Below are positions 31,757 through 40,163 of a DNA stretch of 40,163 nucleotides, in pieces. Position 1 is the first letter of the stretch. Each line of letters begins with the position of its first letter. The DNA is taken from assembly GCF_900101495.1 (NCBI RefSeq), contig NZ_FMUS01000035.1, positions 1 through 40,163 of the forward strand. Reading direction: 5' to 3'. This DNA is from Alkaliphilus peptidifermentans DSM 18978 (lineage in GTDB: Bacteria > Bacillota > Clostridia > Peptostreptococcales > Natronincolaceae). The notes under the pieces are model-generated. The model was given only the letters and a program-made list of their open reading frames with translations. It did no database searches and had not been told where the DNA came from. The position numbers and the translations under genes are program-made.

Positions 31757-32842
31757 ATGTTATTTGATAAATTTTCACCTTTGGAAGGAAAAATGCTATC
31801 TATTACGGATGTAGAAGGAAATATAATTAACAAAGAATTAATGCCTCAACTAGAGGATAAAAGGTTATTAGATTTATACAAGATGATGTTATTAACTAAG
31901 GTTGCTGATACTAAAGCATTACAGTATCAAAGGCAAGGTCGGATGCTTACCTATGCTCCTAATCGTGGGCAGGAGGCAGCACAGCTTGGGGCAATAGCAG
32001 CTACAGAAGACAGAGATTGGATGGTGCCAGCCTTTAGAGAATTGGGGGCATGGCTATATAAGGGAGTCTCATTGGAGCAAATATACCTTTACTGGTATGG
32101 TAGCGAAATGGGAAGTAAATTCCCCGAAAATGTTAAAATGTTGCCTGTATCAGTACCAATTGCTTCCCAAATAAATCATGCAGCAGGCCTAGCTATGGCC
32201 AGTAAGTATAAAGGAGAAGATCATGTAACAATGGCATTTGTTGGAGATGGAGGGACCTCCCATGGTGAATTCCATGAAGGAATGAACTTCGCAGCAGTAT
32301 TTGATGCACCACTAATTGTTATAATTCAAAACAATCAGTATGCCATATCAGTACCAAGGCATGCACAAACCAAGACTAAAACTCTGGCAGAAAAGGCCAT
32401 AGCCTATGGTATTCCTGGAATACAGGTGGATGGAAATGATATTTTTGCTATGTATGTGGCAGCAAAAGAAGCTGTGGAAAGGGCAAGAAGAGGAGAAGGA
32501 CCTACTTTGATAGAGGCAGTAACTTATCGTTTAGGACCCCATACCACCTCTGATGATCCAACCATTTATAGAGAAGATAGTGAGGTTGAAGAATGGGCTA
32601 AGAAGGACCCAATAATAAGATTCAAAAACTACTTGATTAATAAAGACTTGTGGAGTGAAGAGGAAGATGTAAAGCAAACAGAAGATTACGAAGAATTTGT
32701 CAATGAAACCTTTAGAAAAGTTGAAAATTCAGGAGAAACTCCATTGGAAGATATATTCTTATATCATTATGAAACCATGACCCCCAATCTCGAGGAACAG
32801 CTTGAGGAATACAGGGGATATCTTGAGAGGAGTGAAAAATAA
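31757..32842 (+). CDS. pdhA: Pyruvate dehydrogenase E1 component, alpha subunit
   Basis: This 361-residue thiamine-diphosphate enzyme subunit has the GDG...NN cofactor motif as GDGGTSHGEFHEGMNFAA ending in QNNQYAIS (about 175-205). The phosphorylation-loop region YRLGPHTTSDDP is typical of E1 alpha proteins of 2-oxoacid dehydrogenases. With E1 beta it decarboxylates a 2-oxoacid and transfers the acyl group to lipoamide on E2. The sequence reads most like Gram-positive PdhA; acetoin or branched-chain dehydrogenases are alternatives. ATG follows AAGGAGG. It is first in a four-gene operon, and E1 beta starts at the base after its stop. Confidence 0.87.
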   Translation: MLFDKFSPLEGKMLSITDVEGNIINKELMPQLEDKRLLDLYKMMLLTKVADTKALQYQRQGRMLTYAPNRGQEAAQLGAIAATEDRDWMVPAFRELGAWLYKGVSLEQIYLYWYGSEMGSKFPENVKMLPVSVPIASQINHAAGLAMASKYKGEDHVTMAFVGDGGTSHGEFHEGMNFAAVFDAPLIVIIQNNQYAISVPRHAQTKTKTLAEKAIAYGIPGIQVDGNDIFAMYVAAKEAVERARRGEGPTLIEAVTYRLGPHTTSDDPTIYREDSEVEEWAKKDPIIRFKNYLINKDLWSEEEDVKQTEDYEEFVNETFRKVENSGETPLEDIFLYHYETMTPNLEEQLEEYRGYLERSEK

Positions 32843-33820
32843 ATGCCATTAATGAATATATTGAATGCAGTTAATCATGCATTAGATCACGAAATGGAAA
32901 GGGATAAAACAGTTGTAGTGTATGGAGAAGATGTAGGTCATGAAGGTGGCGTTTTTCGTGCTACAGTAGGATTACAGCAAAAATATGGGAAAGAACGATG
33001 CTTCGATTCTCCTTTGGCGGAAGCAGGAATAGTGGGTTCTGCCATTGGAATGGCCGTAAATGGACTTAAGCCTGTTGTTGAAATGCAATTCTCTGGATTT
33101 ATACTACCAGCAATAAATCAGATTATTGCCCATGCAGCTAGGATGAGAAATCGTTCTAGAGGAAAATATCATTTGCCAATGGTTATTCGTACCCCCTATG
33201 GTGGTGGTATACGTGCTTTGGAGCATCATTCAGAAAATTTAGAAGCTATATTTGCCCATACACCAGGTTTGAAGGTGGTTATTCCATCTACTCCCTATGA
33301 TACAAAGGGATTACTTTTGGCCGCTATACGAGATCCAGACCCAGTTATTTTCTTAGAGCCAAAAAGAATATATAGAGCCTTTAAACAAGAGGTTCCAGAA
33401 GATGATTATGTTATCCCGATAGGTAAAGCTAAAATTGTTAAGGAAGGTAAGGATGTTACAGTGGTAACATATGGAGCTATGGTATCTCAAGTGCAGGAGG
33501 CAGTAAAACAGTTGGAGAAGGAAGGAATAGCAGTAGAGCTAATAGATTTGAGAACAATTTCTCCCATCGATAAGGACACAATAATTAAATCAGTTAAAAA
33601 GACAGGGAGATTCGTAGCTGTTCACGAAGCAGTTAAATCCTTTAGTGTTTCTGCTGAACTGATATCCATCGTCAACGAAGAGGCCTTCCTTTATCTTGAA
33701 GCACCTCCCACCAGAATAACTGGTTTTGACATTACTGTTCCACTACCAAGGGGAGAGCATCACTATTTAATAAATCCAGATCGCATTGTATCGAAAATCA
33801 AAGAAATAGTTGAATACTAG
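32843..33820 (+). CDS. pdhB: Pyruvate dehydrogenase E1 component, beta subunit
   Basis: A 325-residue partner of E1 alpha. It has the transketolase-like pyrimidine-binding half with VVVYGEDVGHEGGVFRATVG (23-42) and the C-terminal transketolase domain with VELIDLRTISPID. The ALEHHSENLEAIFAHTPGLK segment and VIPSTPYDTKGLL follow the PdhB pattern. It contributes the catalytic glutamate (in GED) that activates thiamine diphosphate. The gene abuts pdhA with no gap and is 15 bp from the E2 gene, consistent with equimolar synthesis. Confidence 0.88.
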   Translation: MPLMNILNAVNHALDHEMERDKTVVVYGEDVGHEGGVFRATVGLQQKYGKERCFDSPLAEAGIVGSAIGMAVNGLKPVVEMQFSGFILPAINQIIAHAARMRNRSRGKYHLPMVIRTPYGGGIRALEHHSENLEAIFAHTPGLKVVIPSTPYDTKGLLLAAIRDPDPVIFLEPKRIYRAFKQEVPEDDYVIPIGKAKIVKEGKDVTVVTYGAMVSQVQEAVKQLEKEGIAVELIDLRTISPIDKDTIIKSVKKTGRFVAVHEAVKSFSVSAELISIVNEEAFLYLEAPPTRITGFDITVPLPRGEHHYLINPDRIVSKIKEIVEY

Positions 33821-33835
33821 AGGAGGTGAAGGACG

Positions 33836-35113
33836 TTGTTAGAGTTTAAATTTGCAGATATTGGAGAAGGAATACACGAAGGAAAAATCCTTAAGTGGAT
33901 GGTGAAGGTAGGTGACAAGGTAAAGGACGGAGATTCCTTGTTCCTAGTGGAAACTGATAAGGTTAATGCAGAAATTCCATCCCCTGCCAAAGGAGAGATC
34001 ATAGAGCTATTAGCTGAAGCTGGTGATGTCATCCATGTAGGGCAGGTGGTAGTTAAAATAGATGATGGTAGCACTGAGTCAAAGCCCAAAAAAGAACCAG
34101 TAAGTGAAGATGAAGAGCAAAGTGCAGGAGTTGTTGGAGAGCTTACTGTTTCTTCTCAAATTATTGAAGAAAGCAAAGAAAGTGCTCAGCAAAAAGCTAC
34201 AGAGGATTCAACAAGAGCGTTAGCAACACCAGTGGCAAGAAGACTGGCAAAGGATTTAGGTATTGGCATAAACAAAATTGATGGAACAGGACCAGCTGGA
34301 AGGGTAATGAAGGAAGATATTTATCGTTTTAAGGAAGAACTAGATAATGCATCGGGAAATTCAAAGGTAGATAATTCATCCAATTTAAATAATGAACCAC
34401 AGAGGATAGCTACTGAAAGAGAAGAACGGGTACCATTAACCATGCTTAGAAAGACTATTGCAAAAAATATGGTCCTATCAAAATCTGTTATTCCCCATGC
34501 AGCTGCTATGGATGAAATAGATGTAACAGATTTGGTTAAGTTTAGAGAAAAAGCTAAAGAAACTGCTACTAAGGAGGCCGTTAAGCTAACCTATATGCCA
34601 TTTATTATTAAAGCATTAACCCTTACCTTAAAGGAATATACTACCTTCAATGGAAGCTATGATGAGGAAAAAGAGGAAATAATTATAAAGAAATACTACA
34701 ATATAGGAATAGCCACTGATACCCCAGATGGATTATTAGTTCCTGTAATAAAAGATACAGACAAAAAAGGTTTATTTGAGGTTGCCAATGAATTATCCAG
34801 GTTGGCAGAAGGTGCTAGGAATAAAACTTTAACGATAAAGGATCTTCAGGAAGGAACTATATCTATAACTAATTACGGTGCTGTGGGGGCTGGCTCAGGA
34901 ATACCAGTTATTAAGCATCCCGAGGTGGCTATTTTAGGAGTCGGAAAAATAACAAAAAAACCTGTGGTAATTGATGGAGAAATCACCATTAGAGATATAA
35001 TGGCTATAACTCTTTGTATCGATCACCGGGTAATAGATGGTGGAGATGCAGGAAGATTTATACAAAGGTTTAAAGAGTATCTAAGTAATCCGATGCTTTT
35101 GATTCTTAGCTGA
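33836..35113 (+). CDS. pdhC: Dihydrolipoamide acyltransferase (E2) of the complex
   Basis: This 425-residue core protein has one N-terminal lipoyl domain with lipoyl-lysine K42 in VETDKVNAEIPSP. A flexible linker leads to a peripheral-subunit binding domain (129-165: ATPVARRLAKDLGI, then GTGPAGRVMKEDI), and after a second linker comes the catalytic domain (about 190-425) with HRVIDGG at 397-403 (catalytic H397 and D401). It accepts the acyl group from E1 and passes it to CoA. The start is TTG, with AGGAGGTG at good distance, common for this operon type. Lipoylation can be supplied by the lipoate ligase encoded at 36544. Confidence 0.9.
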   Translation: MLEFKFADIGEGIHEGKILKWMVKVGDKVKDGDSLFLVETDKVNAEIPSPAKGEIIELLAEAGDVIHVGQVVVKIDDGSTESKPKKEPVSEDEEQSAGVVGELTVSSQIIEESKESAQQKATEDSTRALATPVARRLAKDLGIGINKIDGTGPAGRVMKEDIYRFKEELDNASGNSKVDNSSNLNNEPQRIATEREERVPLTMLRKTIAKNMVLSKSVIPHAAAMDEIDVTDLVKFREKAKETATKEAVKLTYMPFIIKALTLTLKEYTTFNGSYDEEKEEIIIKKYYNIGIATDTPDGLLVPVIKDTDKKGLFEVANELSRLAEGARNKTLTIKDLQEGTISITNYGAVGAGSGIPVIKHPEVAILGVGKITKKPVVIDGEITIRDIMAITLCIDHRVIDGGDAGRFIQRFKEYLSNPMLLILS

Positions 35114-35126
35114 GGAGGTTGACATT

Positions 35127-36512
35127 ATGAAAAATTACGATATTGTGGTACTAGGTGGTGGACCAGGTGGATATGTAGCCGCCATAAAAGCTGCACAAAT
35201 GGGTGCTAAAACTGCCCTAATTGAGAAGGGTGAAATTGGCGGGGTATGCCTTAATTGGGGGTGCATCCCCACCAAAGCCCTTTTGAAAAGTGCCAAGATC
35301 TATGAAGATATGTTGGATTCAGAGAAATTCGGAATTGAAATAAAGGATAAAAGCATGGTTAGGATTAACTGGCCTAAGATGCAAGAACGCAAGGATAAGG
35401 TAGTAAAGCAGTTAACTGGTGGTGTAAAGACTCTGCTGAATCGTAATGGGGTAGAATTGTATCAGGGTAATGGAGAAGTTGTCGATAAAAACACCATAAA
35501 GGTCAAAGGGGACATCCTAAAAACAAAAAACTTGATTATTGCAACAGGTGCTTCGCCTTATATTCCTGAAGTAGATGGCTTGAAGGAAGCTATTAATGAA
35601 GGAATTGCCATCACCAGCAAAGAGATTCTCGAGCTTAAGGAGCTTCCAAAACGATTGATTATAATGGGCGGTGGAGTTATTAGCACTGAGTTTGCAATCC
35701 TTTATAATGCTTTAGGGGTAGAAGTAAACATAATTCAAAGATCAGACAGAATTTTAGGCAATATTGAAAAGGATATAAGAGATAGTATGGCAAGTATTAT
35801 GCAGAAAAAGGGAATTACCATTCATTTTAATGCAAATATTTTATCAGTACAGCGTAACCGTATGAGTATAGAAAGCAATGAAAAACAACTGATACTGGAA
35901 GGAGACAAAATCCTGATAAGTGTAGGTAATCGACCCAATGTTGAAGGATTACAGAATCTAGGTTTAAAGATAGATAAAAAGGGGATTTCAACTAACGACA
36001 GGATGGAGACAAATATCCAAGGTGTTTATGCAATAGGAGATGTAAATGGAAAGTATAATCTTGCCCATGTGGCATCAGCTGAGGGAATTGCTGCAGTAGA
36101 AAACATTTTGGGTAAGTCAACAAGTATTAATTATAATAAGATACCATCCTGTATATATGGATTTCCTGAAGTAGGCTCAGCTGGCCTTACAGAAGAGGAA
36201 GCAAAAGAACAAGGACATGAGGTTATAATTAGCACCTTTCCTGTAGCTGCCAATGGCAAAGCTTTGGCAGAGGGAGAAAGTGAAGGCTTTATTAAAATCG
36301 TTGCAGATAAGAAGTATGGAGAAGTTCTAGGTGTTCATATACTGGCAGCCCATGCAACAGATATGATAGCTGAAGCAGTGACAACTATGGAATTGGAGGG
36401 GACTGTTCATGAACTGGCAAAGGCCATTCATCCCCATCCGACATTATCAGAAATAGTTATGGAGGCTGCTCATGGAGCTATAGATAAGCCAATTCATATT
36501 TTCAAAAAATAA
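35127..36512 (+). CDS. lpdA: Dihydrolipoamide dehydrogenase (E3)
   Basis: This 461-residue FAD disulfide reductase reoxidises dihydrolipoamide and makes NADH. The FAD motif GGGPGG is at 10-15, and the redox disulfide is C41/C46 in GGVCLNWGCIPTK. A second Rossmann motif (GGGVISTE) serves NAD, and the C-terminal catalytic histidine is in AIHPHPTLSE. The length is typical. It lies 13 bp after the E2 gene, with AGGAGG, and closes the operon before a palindromic terminator. Confidence 0.92.
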   Translation: MKNYDIVVLGGGPGGYVAAIKAAQMGAKTALIEKGEIGGVCLNWGCIPTKALLKSAKIYEDMLDSEKFGIEIKDKSMVRINWPKMQERKDKVVKQLTGGVKTLLNRNGVELYQGNGEVVDKNTIKVKGDILKTKNLIIATGASPYIPEVDGLKEAINEGIAITSKEILELKELPKRLIIMGGGVISTEFAILYNALGVEVNIIQRSDRILGNIEKDIRDSMASIMQKKGITIHFNANILSVQRNRMSIESNEKQLILEGDKILISVGNRPNVEGLQNLGLKIDKKGISTNDRMETNIQGVYAIGDVNGKYNLAHVASAEGIAAVENILGKSTSINYNKIPSCIYGFPEVGSAGLTEEEAKEQGHEVIISTFPVAANGKALAEGESEGFIKIVADKKYGEVLGVHILAAHATDMIAEAVTTMELEGTVHELAKAIHPHPTLSEIVMEAAHGAIDKPIHIFKK

Positions 36513-36535
36513 AAGGGATGGATATCCATCCCTTT
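36512..36535. terminator. Bidirectional terminator between pdh operon and lplA
   Basis: Perfect 24-bp palindrome with arms AAAGGGATGGAT / ATCCATCCCTTT. It begins at the last base of the lpdA stop codon. A T run lies on the minus-strand side, so it also ends the convergent lplA transcript. Confidence 0.8.
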
Positions 36536-36543
36536 AAAAATAC

Positions 36544-37536
36544 TTAATAAAATAAACAATCCATAAATTCATCTCTACTAATGTGGGTAAAATATTGAGA
36601 AAAGTCAATCTCCTCTAATAGGGTTAAAATTGCAGATTCCTCGTATTTTAATTTAATCATCTGATCTGTTAAATCCTTAGTATCCATTTGACCAAAATAA
36701 TCCCCATAGATTTTACAATCCTCTATTATGCCATCCTTTACATTCATACGAATATCTAAATTTCCTCCAGGGTAACGGCGATTTTTTTGAAGGGTAAAGG
36801 CGGGAGACTCGCCATAGTTCCAATCCCATTTGATATATCTGTCATCCATTAGCTTTTTAATAATTACTATATCGTCATCATTTAGTTGAAGCTCTTTGGC
36901 CTGTTGATGATAATGAGCAAACATATTTTTTGCCAGTATTGTCTTAAATTCTTCTAAGGTAATGGATTCCTTAAGGTAAGGAAGGATGTTTGTTACACGG
37001 CTTCGTACTGACTTTATACCCTTAGATTCAATTTTCTCAGTTTTGACATTCAATGCCTCTTGAACTACAGCTAAGTCAGAGTTAAAGAGGATAGTACCAT
37101 GATGAAGTAGCTTATCCTGATATGTATATTGAGCATTTCCCGAAAACTTCTTACCCTCTATACTAATGTCATTTCTACCTGTGAATTCTGCAGGAACTCC
37201 AAATTGTTGTAATGTTTCAATTACAGGTTTTGTAAACATCTCGAAGTTACGTGCATTTTCCTTACTTCTCTTGGTTATGAAGGTAAAGTTCAAGTTGCCT
37301 AAGTCGTGATACACAGTTCCCCCACCTGAAAGACGACGTACAACATTGATTTTATTATCTTTTATGTACTTGTTGTTTATCTCTTCTATAGTGTTCTGAT
37401 TTCTTCCAATAATTACTGAGGGTTCATTTTGCCATAGAATAATAATTGAGTCGTCTATATCCAAGTGCTTTAATGCATATTCTTCCAATGCCAGGTTGAA
37501 ATGAGGATCAGTAGAATTATTTATTATGCGAATCAT
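36544..37536 (-). CDS. lplA: Lipoate-protein ligase A
   Basis: A 330-residue enzyme that activates lipoate with ATP and attaches it to the lysine of lipoyl domains. It has the conserved RRLSGGGTVYHDLGNLNFTF stretch (about 69-88) and GKKFSGNAQ with the lysine and NAQ of the active site (about 129-137), then the HHGTILFN segment. The C-terminal accessory domain (about 250-330) is present. ATG follows AAAGGAGG. It is convergent with the operon whose E2 subunit (K42) is its likely substrate, so the clustering makes sense: the cell can use scavenged lipoate for the complex. Confidence 0.92.
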   Translation of the reverse strand: MIRIINNSTDPHFNLALEEYALKHLDIDDSIIILWQNEPSVIIGRNQNTIEEINNKYIKDNKINVVRRLSGGGTVYHDLGNLNFTFITKRSKENARNFEMFTKPVIETLQQFGVPAEFTGRNDISIEGKKFSGNAQYTYQDKLLHHGTILFNSDLAVVQEALNVKTEKIESKGIKSVRSRVTNILPYLKESITLEEFKTILAKNMFAHYHQQAKELQLNDDDIVIIKKLMDDRYIKWDWNYGESPAFTLQKNRRYPGGNLDIRMNVKDGIIEDCKIYGDYFGQMDTKDLTDQMIKLKYEESAILTLLEEIDFSQYFTHISRDEFMDCLFY

Positions 37537-37590
37537 TGTGTTACCTCCTTTAATTAAATATCTTTTCTAAGATATACCCCAGCCACGACA

Positions 37591-37618
37591 ATTATAACAA
37601 GATTCAATAATCAAGCAA
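37591..37618 (-). promoter_or_regulatory. Promoter of lplA
   Basis: On the minus strand TTGCTT (37613-37618) and TATAAT (37591-37596) are spaced by 16 bp, giving a leader of about 48 nt. Confidence 0.6.
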
Positions 37619-37649
37619 ATCTTTTAATTTAGATATTATATTAGAAGAA

Positions 37650-37692
37650 ATTAAAGGTAGAGCCGTTAAATATTCATGGCTCCACCCTTAAT
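37650..37692 (-). terminator. Terminator of the subtilisin gene
   Basis: ATTAAAGGTAGAGCC pairs with GGCTCCACCCTTAAT with two mismatches around a 13-nt loop, 54 bp after the stop codon on the minus strand. Confidence 0.6.
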
Positions 37693-37746
37693 ATAATTAT
37701 ACTCTATATTCCAGTAGTATATAAGGTAGTAATATATACCCTGCTT

Positions 37747-39408
37747 TTAGAAGGTATCAGCTGTAGAATCTGGAACAACTGTATCTGCCGATACATCTTC
37801 ATCAGTAGCAATGTTACTGACAATCCGGAAGGTTGTTGTAGCAGAACTAGAAGCATAGCCACTTAAGGTTGTATCTGCCTTAACAGTATAGGTGCCCAAA
37901 GCGGTTTGTGAGTTAGATGTTACAGTCCATGTAGCAACACCTGAACTATTGGTAGTTGCAGTTTGAGTTAGAGTAGTACCATTTGGACGGGTAATTGTAA
38001 ACAGAACTGTAGCACCCTGTAATGGATTATTATTTTGATTTCTAACCGTAGCTGTAATGGTTACACTCTCACCACGTAGATAAGAGGTTTTGTTAGTAGC
38101 CAATGCTGTTACCGTTTCATTAGGCTGTGTTCCGCCTCCTGCAGCTTGTACAGCAGCAAAGGCATCTACAATACCTGCTCCATATTCATAAGCTGAGCCT
38201 GCTGGTTGAGCAGTGCTTTTGAGGATATTACGAGCTTGAGTAGGTGTTATATTAGGATTAACAGATCTTAACAGTCCTGCTACACCTGCAACATGAGGGC
38301 TGGCCATAGAAGTACCTGAAAAAGTTCTGTATTGATTATTTGGGTAAGTACTATAAATATTTGATCCTGGAGCTACTAAGTCAAGGCCTGTACCGTAATT
38401 TGAAAAAGATGATCTTGTTCTGCTGGAAGTAACAGAGCCGACTGCGATGACACTGCTATAGGCAGCAGGATAGGAAATTGTTGCTTTTCCATCATTTCCA
38501 GAGGCTGCAACAACAATAGTACCGTTATTTACAGCTGTTTGGCAGGCATCATTAACACTTTGACTGTAGCCTCCTCCTCCAAGTGACATGTTTATTACAT
38601 CGGAATTTATACTTGCAGCATATAATATACCCTGCTGTATACCATACATTGATCCAGATCCATCGTCGCCTAATACTTTAACAGGAATAAGTGTAGCATT
38701 TTTCATTACCCCTGATACTACTCCATAGCTTGCAATGGTACCGGCCACGTGGGTCCCATGTCCATGCCTGTCCATTGTTGTTCCACCAACATAACTTCTT
38801 CCTAAGCTGGTGTTTACTAAATTGCTCAAGCTTACATGATTATGATCAATACCAGTATCTAAAACTGCCATTCTTACATTGCTGGAACCAGTGGTGATAT
38901 TCCAAGCTTGAGGCGCATTTATCATTTCATAATGCCATCTTTGATTATTGTGCATATTAATAGATACATCATCATCTAATACATGAACTGTGTAGTTTGG
39001 CTCAATATATTTAACTGACAATCCATTTTTAGTTAATAGAGTTTTAAGCTCACTTATAGCATCATCAATGGAAGCATAGTCTTTTGAATACTCAACTAAA
39101 TAAACTTCACCCATTGTTTTTAATGCTAATTCTTTAAATTCATTACTCATGGCTTGTACACTATTTTCCTGTCCTAAATTAAGGAAATAGTCTACAACTG
39201 CGAATCCATTGTCCTGTAGGGATTCAGCAAGCAAATCATCTGTTTTCTGAATCGAATAAGAATCACCTTCCAGAGAAATAATCAATTGTCCTTCAACATA
39301 CTCTTGGGTATTACTATATGATATGTGAGTTGCTTCATCAGCAAATGAAAAACTAAACATTGACATTATCATAAGTAATACAGTTATGATACTCAAATAC
39401 TTTTTCAT
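37747..39408 (-). CDS. Secreted subtilisin-like serine protease (S8) with Ig-like C-terminal domain
   Basis: This 553-residue exported protease has a signal peptide at about 1-24, cleaved after SFA. A propeptide of the I9 type spans about 35-145 and ends in VKYIEPNYTVHVL. The catalytic domain (about 155-425) has D184 in AVLDTGID, H217 in HGHGTHVAG, oxyanion N305 in ASGNDG and S367 in GTSMASPHVAG. A bacterial Ig-like (Big_1-type) domain (about 433-530) starts TVTALATNKTSYLRGESVTI, and a short acidic tail ends at DTF. No sortase motif or transmembrane anchor is visible, so it is probably released. ATG 39408 (9 bp from GGAGG) is preferred over ATG 39414 (3 bp). It has its own promoter and terminator. 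Confidence 0.92.
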   Translation of the reverse strand: MKKYLSIITVLLMIMSMFSFSFADEATHISYSNTQEYVEGQLIISLEGDSYSIQKTDDLLAESLQDNGFAVVDYFLNLGQENSVQAMSNEFKELALKTMGEVYLVEYSKDYASIDDAISELKTLLTKNGLSVKYIEPNYTVHVLDDDVSINMHNNQRWHYEMINAPQAWNITTGSSNVRMAVLDTGIDHNHVSLSNLVNTSLGRSYVGGTTMDRHGHGTHVAGTIASYGVVSGVMKNATLIPVKVLGDDGSGSMYGIQQGILYAASINSDVINMSLGGGGYSQSVNDACQTAVNNGTIVVAASGNDGKATISYPAAYSSVIAVGSVTSSRTRSSFSNYGTGLDLVAPGSNIYSTYPNNQYRTFSGTSMASPHVAGVAGLLRSVNPNITPTQARNILKSTAQPAGSAYEYGAGIVDAFAAVQAAGGGTQPNETVTALATNKTSYLRGESVTITATVRNQNNNPLQGATVLFTITRPNGTTLTQTATTNSSGVATWTVTSNSQTALGTYTVKADTTLSGYASSSATTTFRIVSNIATDEDVSADTVVPDSTADTF

Positions 39409-39464
39409 TAACATAAACCTCCTTTAATTAATAATTATACTTTTTCAGTTAATAAAGAATTGCG

Positions 39465-39482
39465 TCACAAGTCCTGCATCAT
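39465..39482 (-). other. Possible five-codon leader peptide upstream of the protease
   Basis: In the protease leader, ATG-ATG-CAG-GAC-TTG-TGA follows a strong AAGGAAGGAGTGAG sequence on the minus strand. This may be a tiny leader ORF (MMQDL) or simply a chance start after a purine run. Confidence 0.2.
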
Positions 39483-39528
39483 TACACTCACTCCTTCCTT
39501 ATTGGTATTACAAAGGGAAACTCTAGTA

Positions 39529-39558
39529 ATTATATAAATTTGAAAACTTACTTGATAA
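39529..39558 (-). promoter_or_regulatory. Promoter of the subtilisin gene
   Basis: On the minus strand TTATCA (39553-39558) and TATAAT (39529-39534) are spaced by 18 bp, giving a leader of about 115 nt. Confidence 0.45.
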
Positions 39559-40063
39559 AATTAAAGCCATTTAATACGACACTACAATGAATTAAAAAGA
39601 AACGATTTTATATTGTTTATATAGTAGCACATATTAATTGGAATATTTGTAAAATTATGTAAATTAAATAAATTTTTTTTAGCGCTTTTTAGAAATATAC
39701 TTAATCATTTAAATTAAGCAGCTCTATATCAAATATCTATTAGTTTTAAAATTATTTTCTAGGAATAATATAATTTTTCAAAACAGGAAATAAGTGGAAT
39801 TTTAGGATATAGTTACATAATATGTATATTATATGTAAATAAATAGCATTTCTAAAATAAAAATCTCTAGCTTTTTTATAGCAATATTTGGGTTATAGGG
39901 AGAAATCGATATGATATAGCAAAGAAAATAAATTAGAAGGGCAGCAAATGATATGGAATAGAAATATCAATAGTATTGGGTAAAGATATGATAAATATTT
40001 TTAACAGAGGTAATAATATACACTAGTTTTTTTAATTTCCATAGATAATAATAGCTGTGTATA
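39559..40063. other. AT-rich gap without a recognisable gene
   Basis: About 500 bp of very AT-rich sequence. I see no open frame with a ribosome binding site, no terminator and no RNA gene. It may be an upstream control region for the gene beyond the window edge. Confidence 0.6.
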
Positions 40064-40122
40064 CTAATAAACATTCAAAAACGCTAATAAATATTCAAAA
40101 AATAAACACAAATATTCAAAAA
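40064..40122 (+). repeat. Three phased direct repeats upstream of a promoter
   Basis: CTAATAAACATTCAAAAA (40064-40081) recurs as CTAATAAATATTCAAAAA (40084-40101), and a third unit shares AAATATTCAAAAA (40110-40122). Repeat spacing is 20 and 21 bp, two helical turns, so binding proteins would line up on one face. The last unit ends 5 bp before the -35 box. Confidence 0.7.
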
Positions 40123-40127
40123 TAGTG

Positions 40128-40156
40128 TTGACAGTCTAAATTGATTATTATATAAT
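40128..40156 (+). promoter_or_regulatory. Strong sigma-A promoter at the window edge
   Basis: TTGACA (40128-40133) and TATAAT (40151-40156) both match the consensus perfectly, with a 17-bp spacer. It reads out of the window to the right, so its gene is not visible. Confidence 0.8.
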
Positions 40157-40163
40157 CTACAAT

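Noticed and set aside
31757-36512. Acetoin dehydrogenase operon
   Set aside because: No acetoin-specific regulator or extra aco genes are present and the E1 sequences read more like Gram-positive PdhA/PdhB; kept as an alternative only.
40064-40122. Iterons of a replication origin
   Set aside because: The repeats are few, lie directly before a perfect promoter, and no replication protein or DnaA-box cluster is visible; transcription control is the simpler reading.
1-40163. tRNA, rRNA or well-known riboswitch sequences
   Set aside because: I found no cloverleaf with conserved T-arm, no rRNA-like stretch and no recognisable aptamer core on reading through the intergenic regions; a covariance-model search would be the proper test.

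Overview
The window is AT-rich, with strong AGGAGG-type ribosome binding sites, sigma-A promoters, many Rho-independent terminators, an NAD-linked multi-subunit [FeFe]-hydrogenase, YtrA-type GntR and PucR regulators, and no tRNA or rRNA that I can see. It looks like the chromosome of an anaerobic, spore-former-type Firmicute (class Clostridia; the gene set reminds me of Alkaliphilus/Natronincola relatives). The taxonomic placement is inference from gene style only.

Layout. 1-345: the 3' end of an IS1182-type transposase and its terminal repeat. 357-4901: a PucR regulator divergent from a flavin enoate reductase and a short-chain dehydrogenase, followed at 5016 by an inverted copy of the IS end. 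5153-8984 (minus strand): a TetR regulator, then a metal-ligand-less M24/creatinase-fold hydrolase, a 47-aa membrane peptide and a sodium:solute symporter, behind a promoter that carries a tandem palindrome. 9247-15346: unlinked housekeeping-type genes (TVP38-like protein, a YkuD-like lipoprotein, an Spx/ArsC-like protein, an ABC-F ATPase, a cold-shock protein, a cysteine-less rhodanese). 15592-17452: a GntR/ABC transporter trio with a perfect operator. 17743-24783: a sigma-54 activator with an [FeFe]-hydrogenase-like sensory domain, a sigma-54 promoter, and a four-gene hydrogenase operon. 25102-27720: a NitT/TauT-type ABC importer. 27988-31401: an amidinotransferase-fold hydrolase (minus) and a UvrA-like ATPase (plus). 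31757-37536: a complete pyruvate-dehydrogenase-type complex (E1 alpha, E1 beta, E2, E3) with a convergent lipoate-protein ligase. 37747-39408: a secreted subtilisin with an Ig-like C-terminal domain. The right edge ends in a strong promoter behind three phased direct repeats.

How genes work together. The sigma-54 activator and the hydrogenase operon form a plausible one-component redox or H2 regulatory circuit. The activator has ferredoxin, H-cluster-like, 4Fe-4S, PAS, AAA+ and Fis-type HTH domains, and the only convincing -24/-12 promoter I found lies in front of the operon next to it. The lipoate ligase can lipoylate the E2 subunit encoded on the other strand. The M24 protein, small peptide and symporter look like an uptake-and-hydrolysis unit.

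The most unusual structure is a repeat family. Four copies of an element of exactly 151 bp sit at three unrelated loci (15415, 20438 and 20613 in tandem, 31448 inverted). Every copy lies inside a Rho-independent terminator, and the whole terminator hairpin (19, 24 or 21 bp, different at each locus) is present on both sides. Removing the element and one hairpin copy restores a normal terminator each time. The element has imperfect terminal inverted repeats, a conserved internal fold and a terminal hairpin that shows a compensatory base-pair change between copies. It looks like a non-autonomous mobile element that targets terminator hairpins and duplicates the entire stem-loop.
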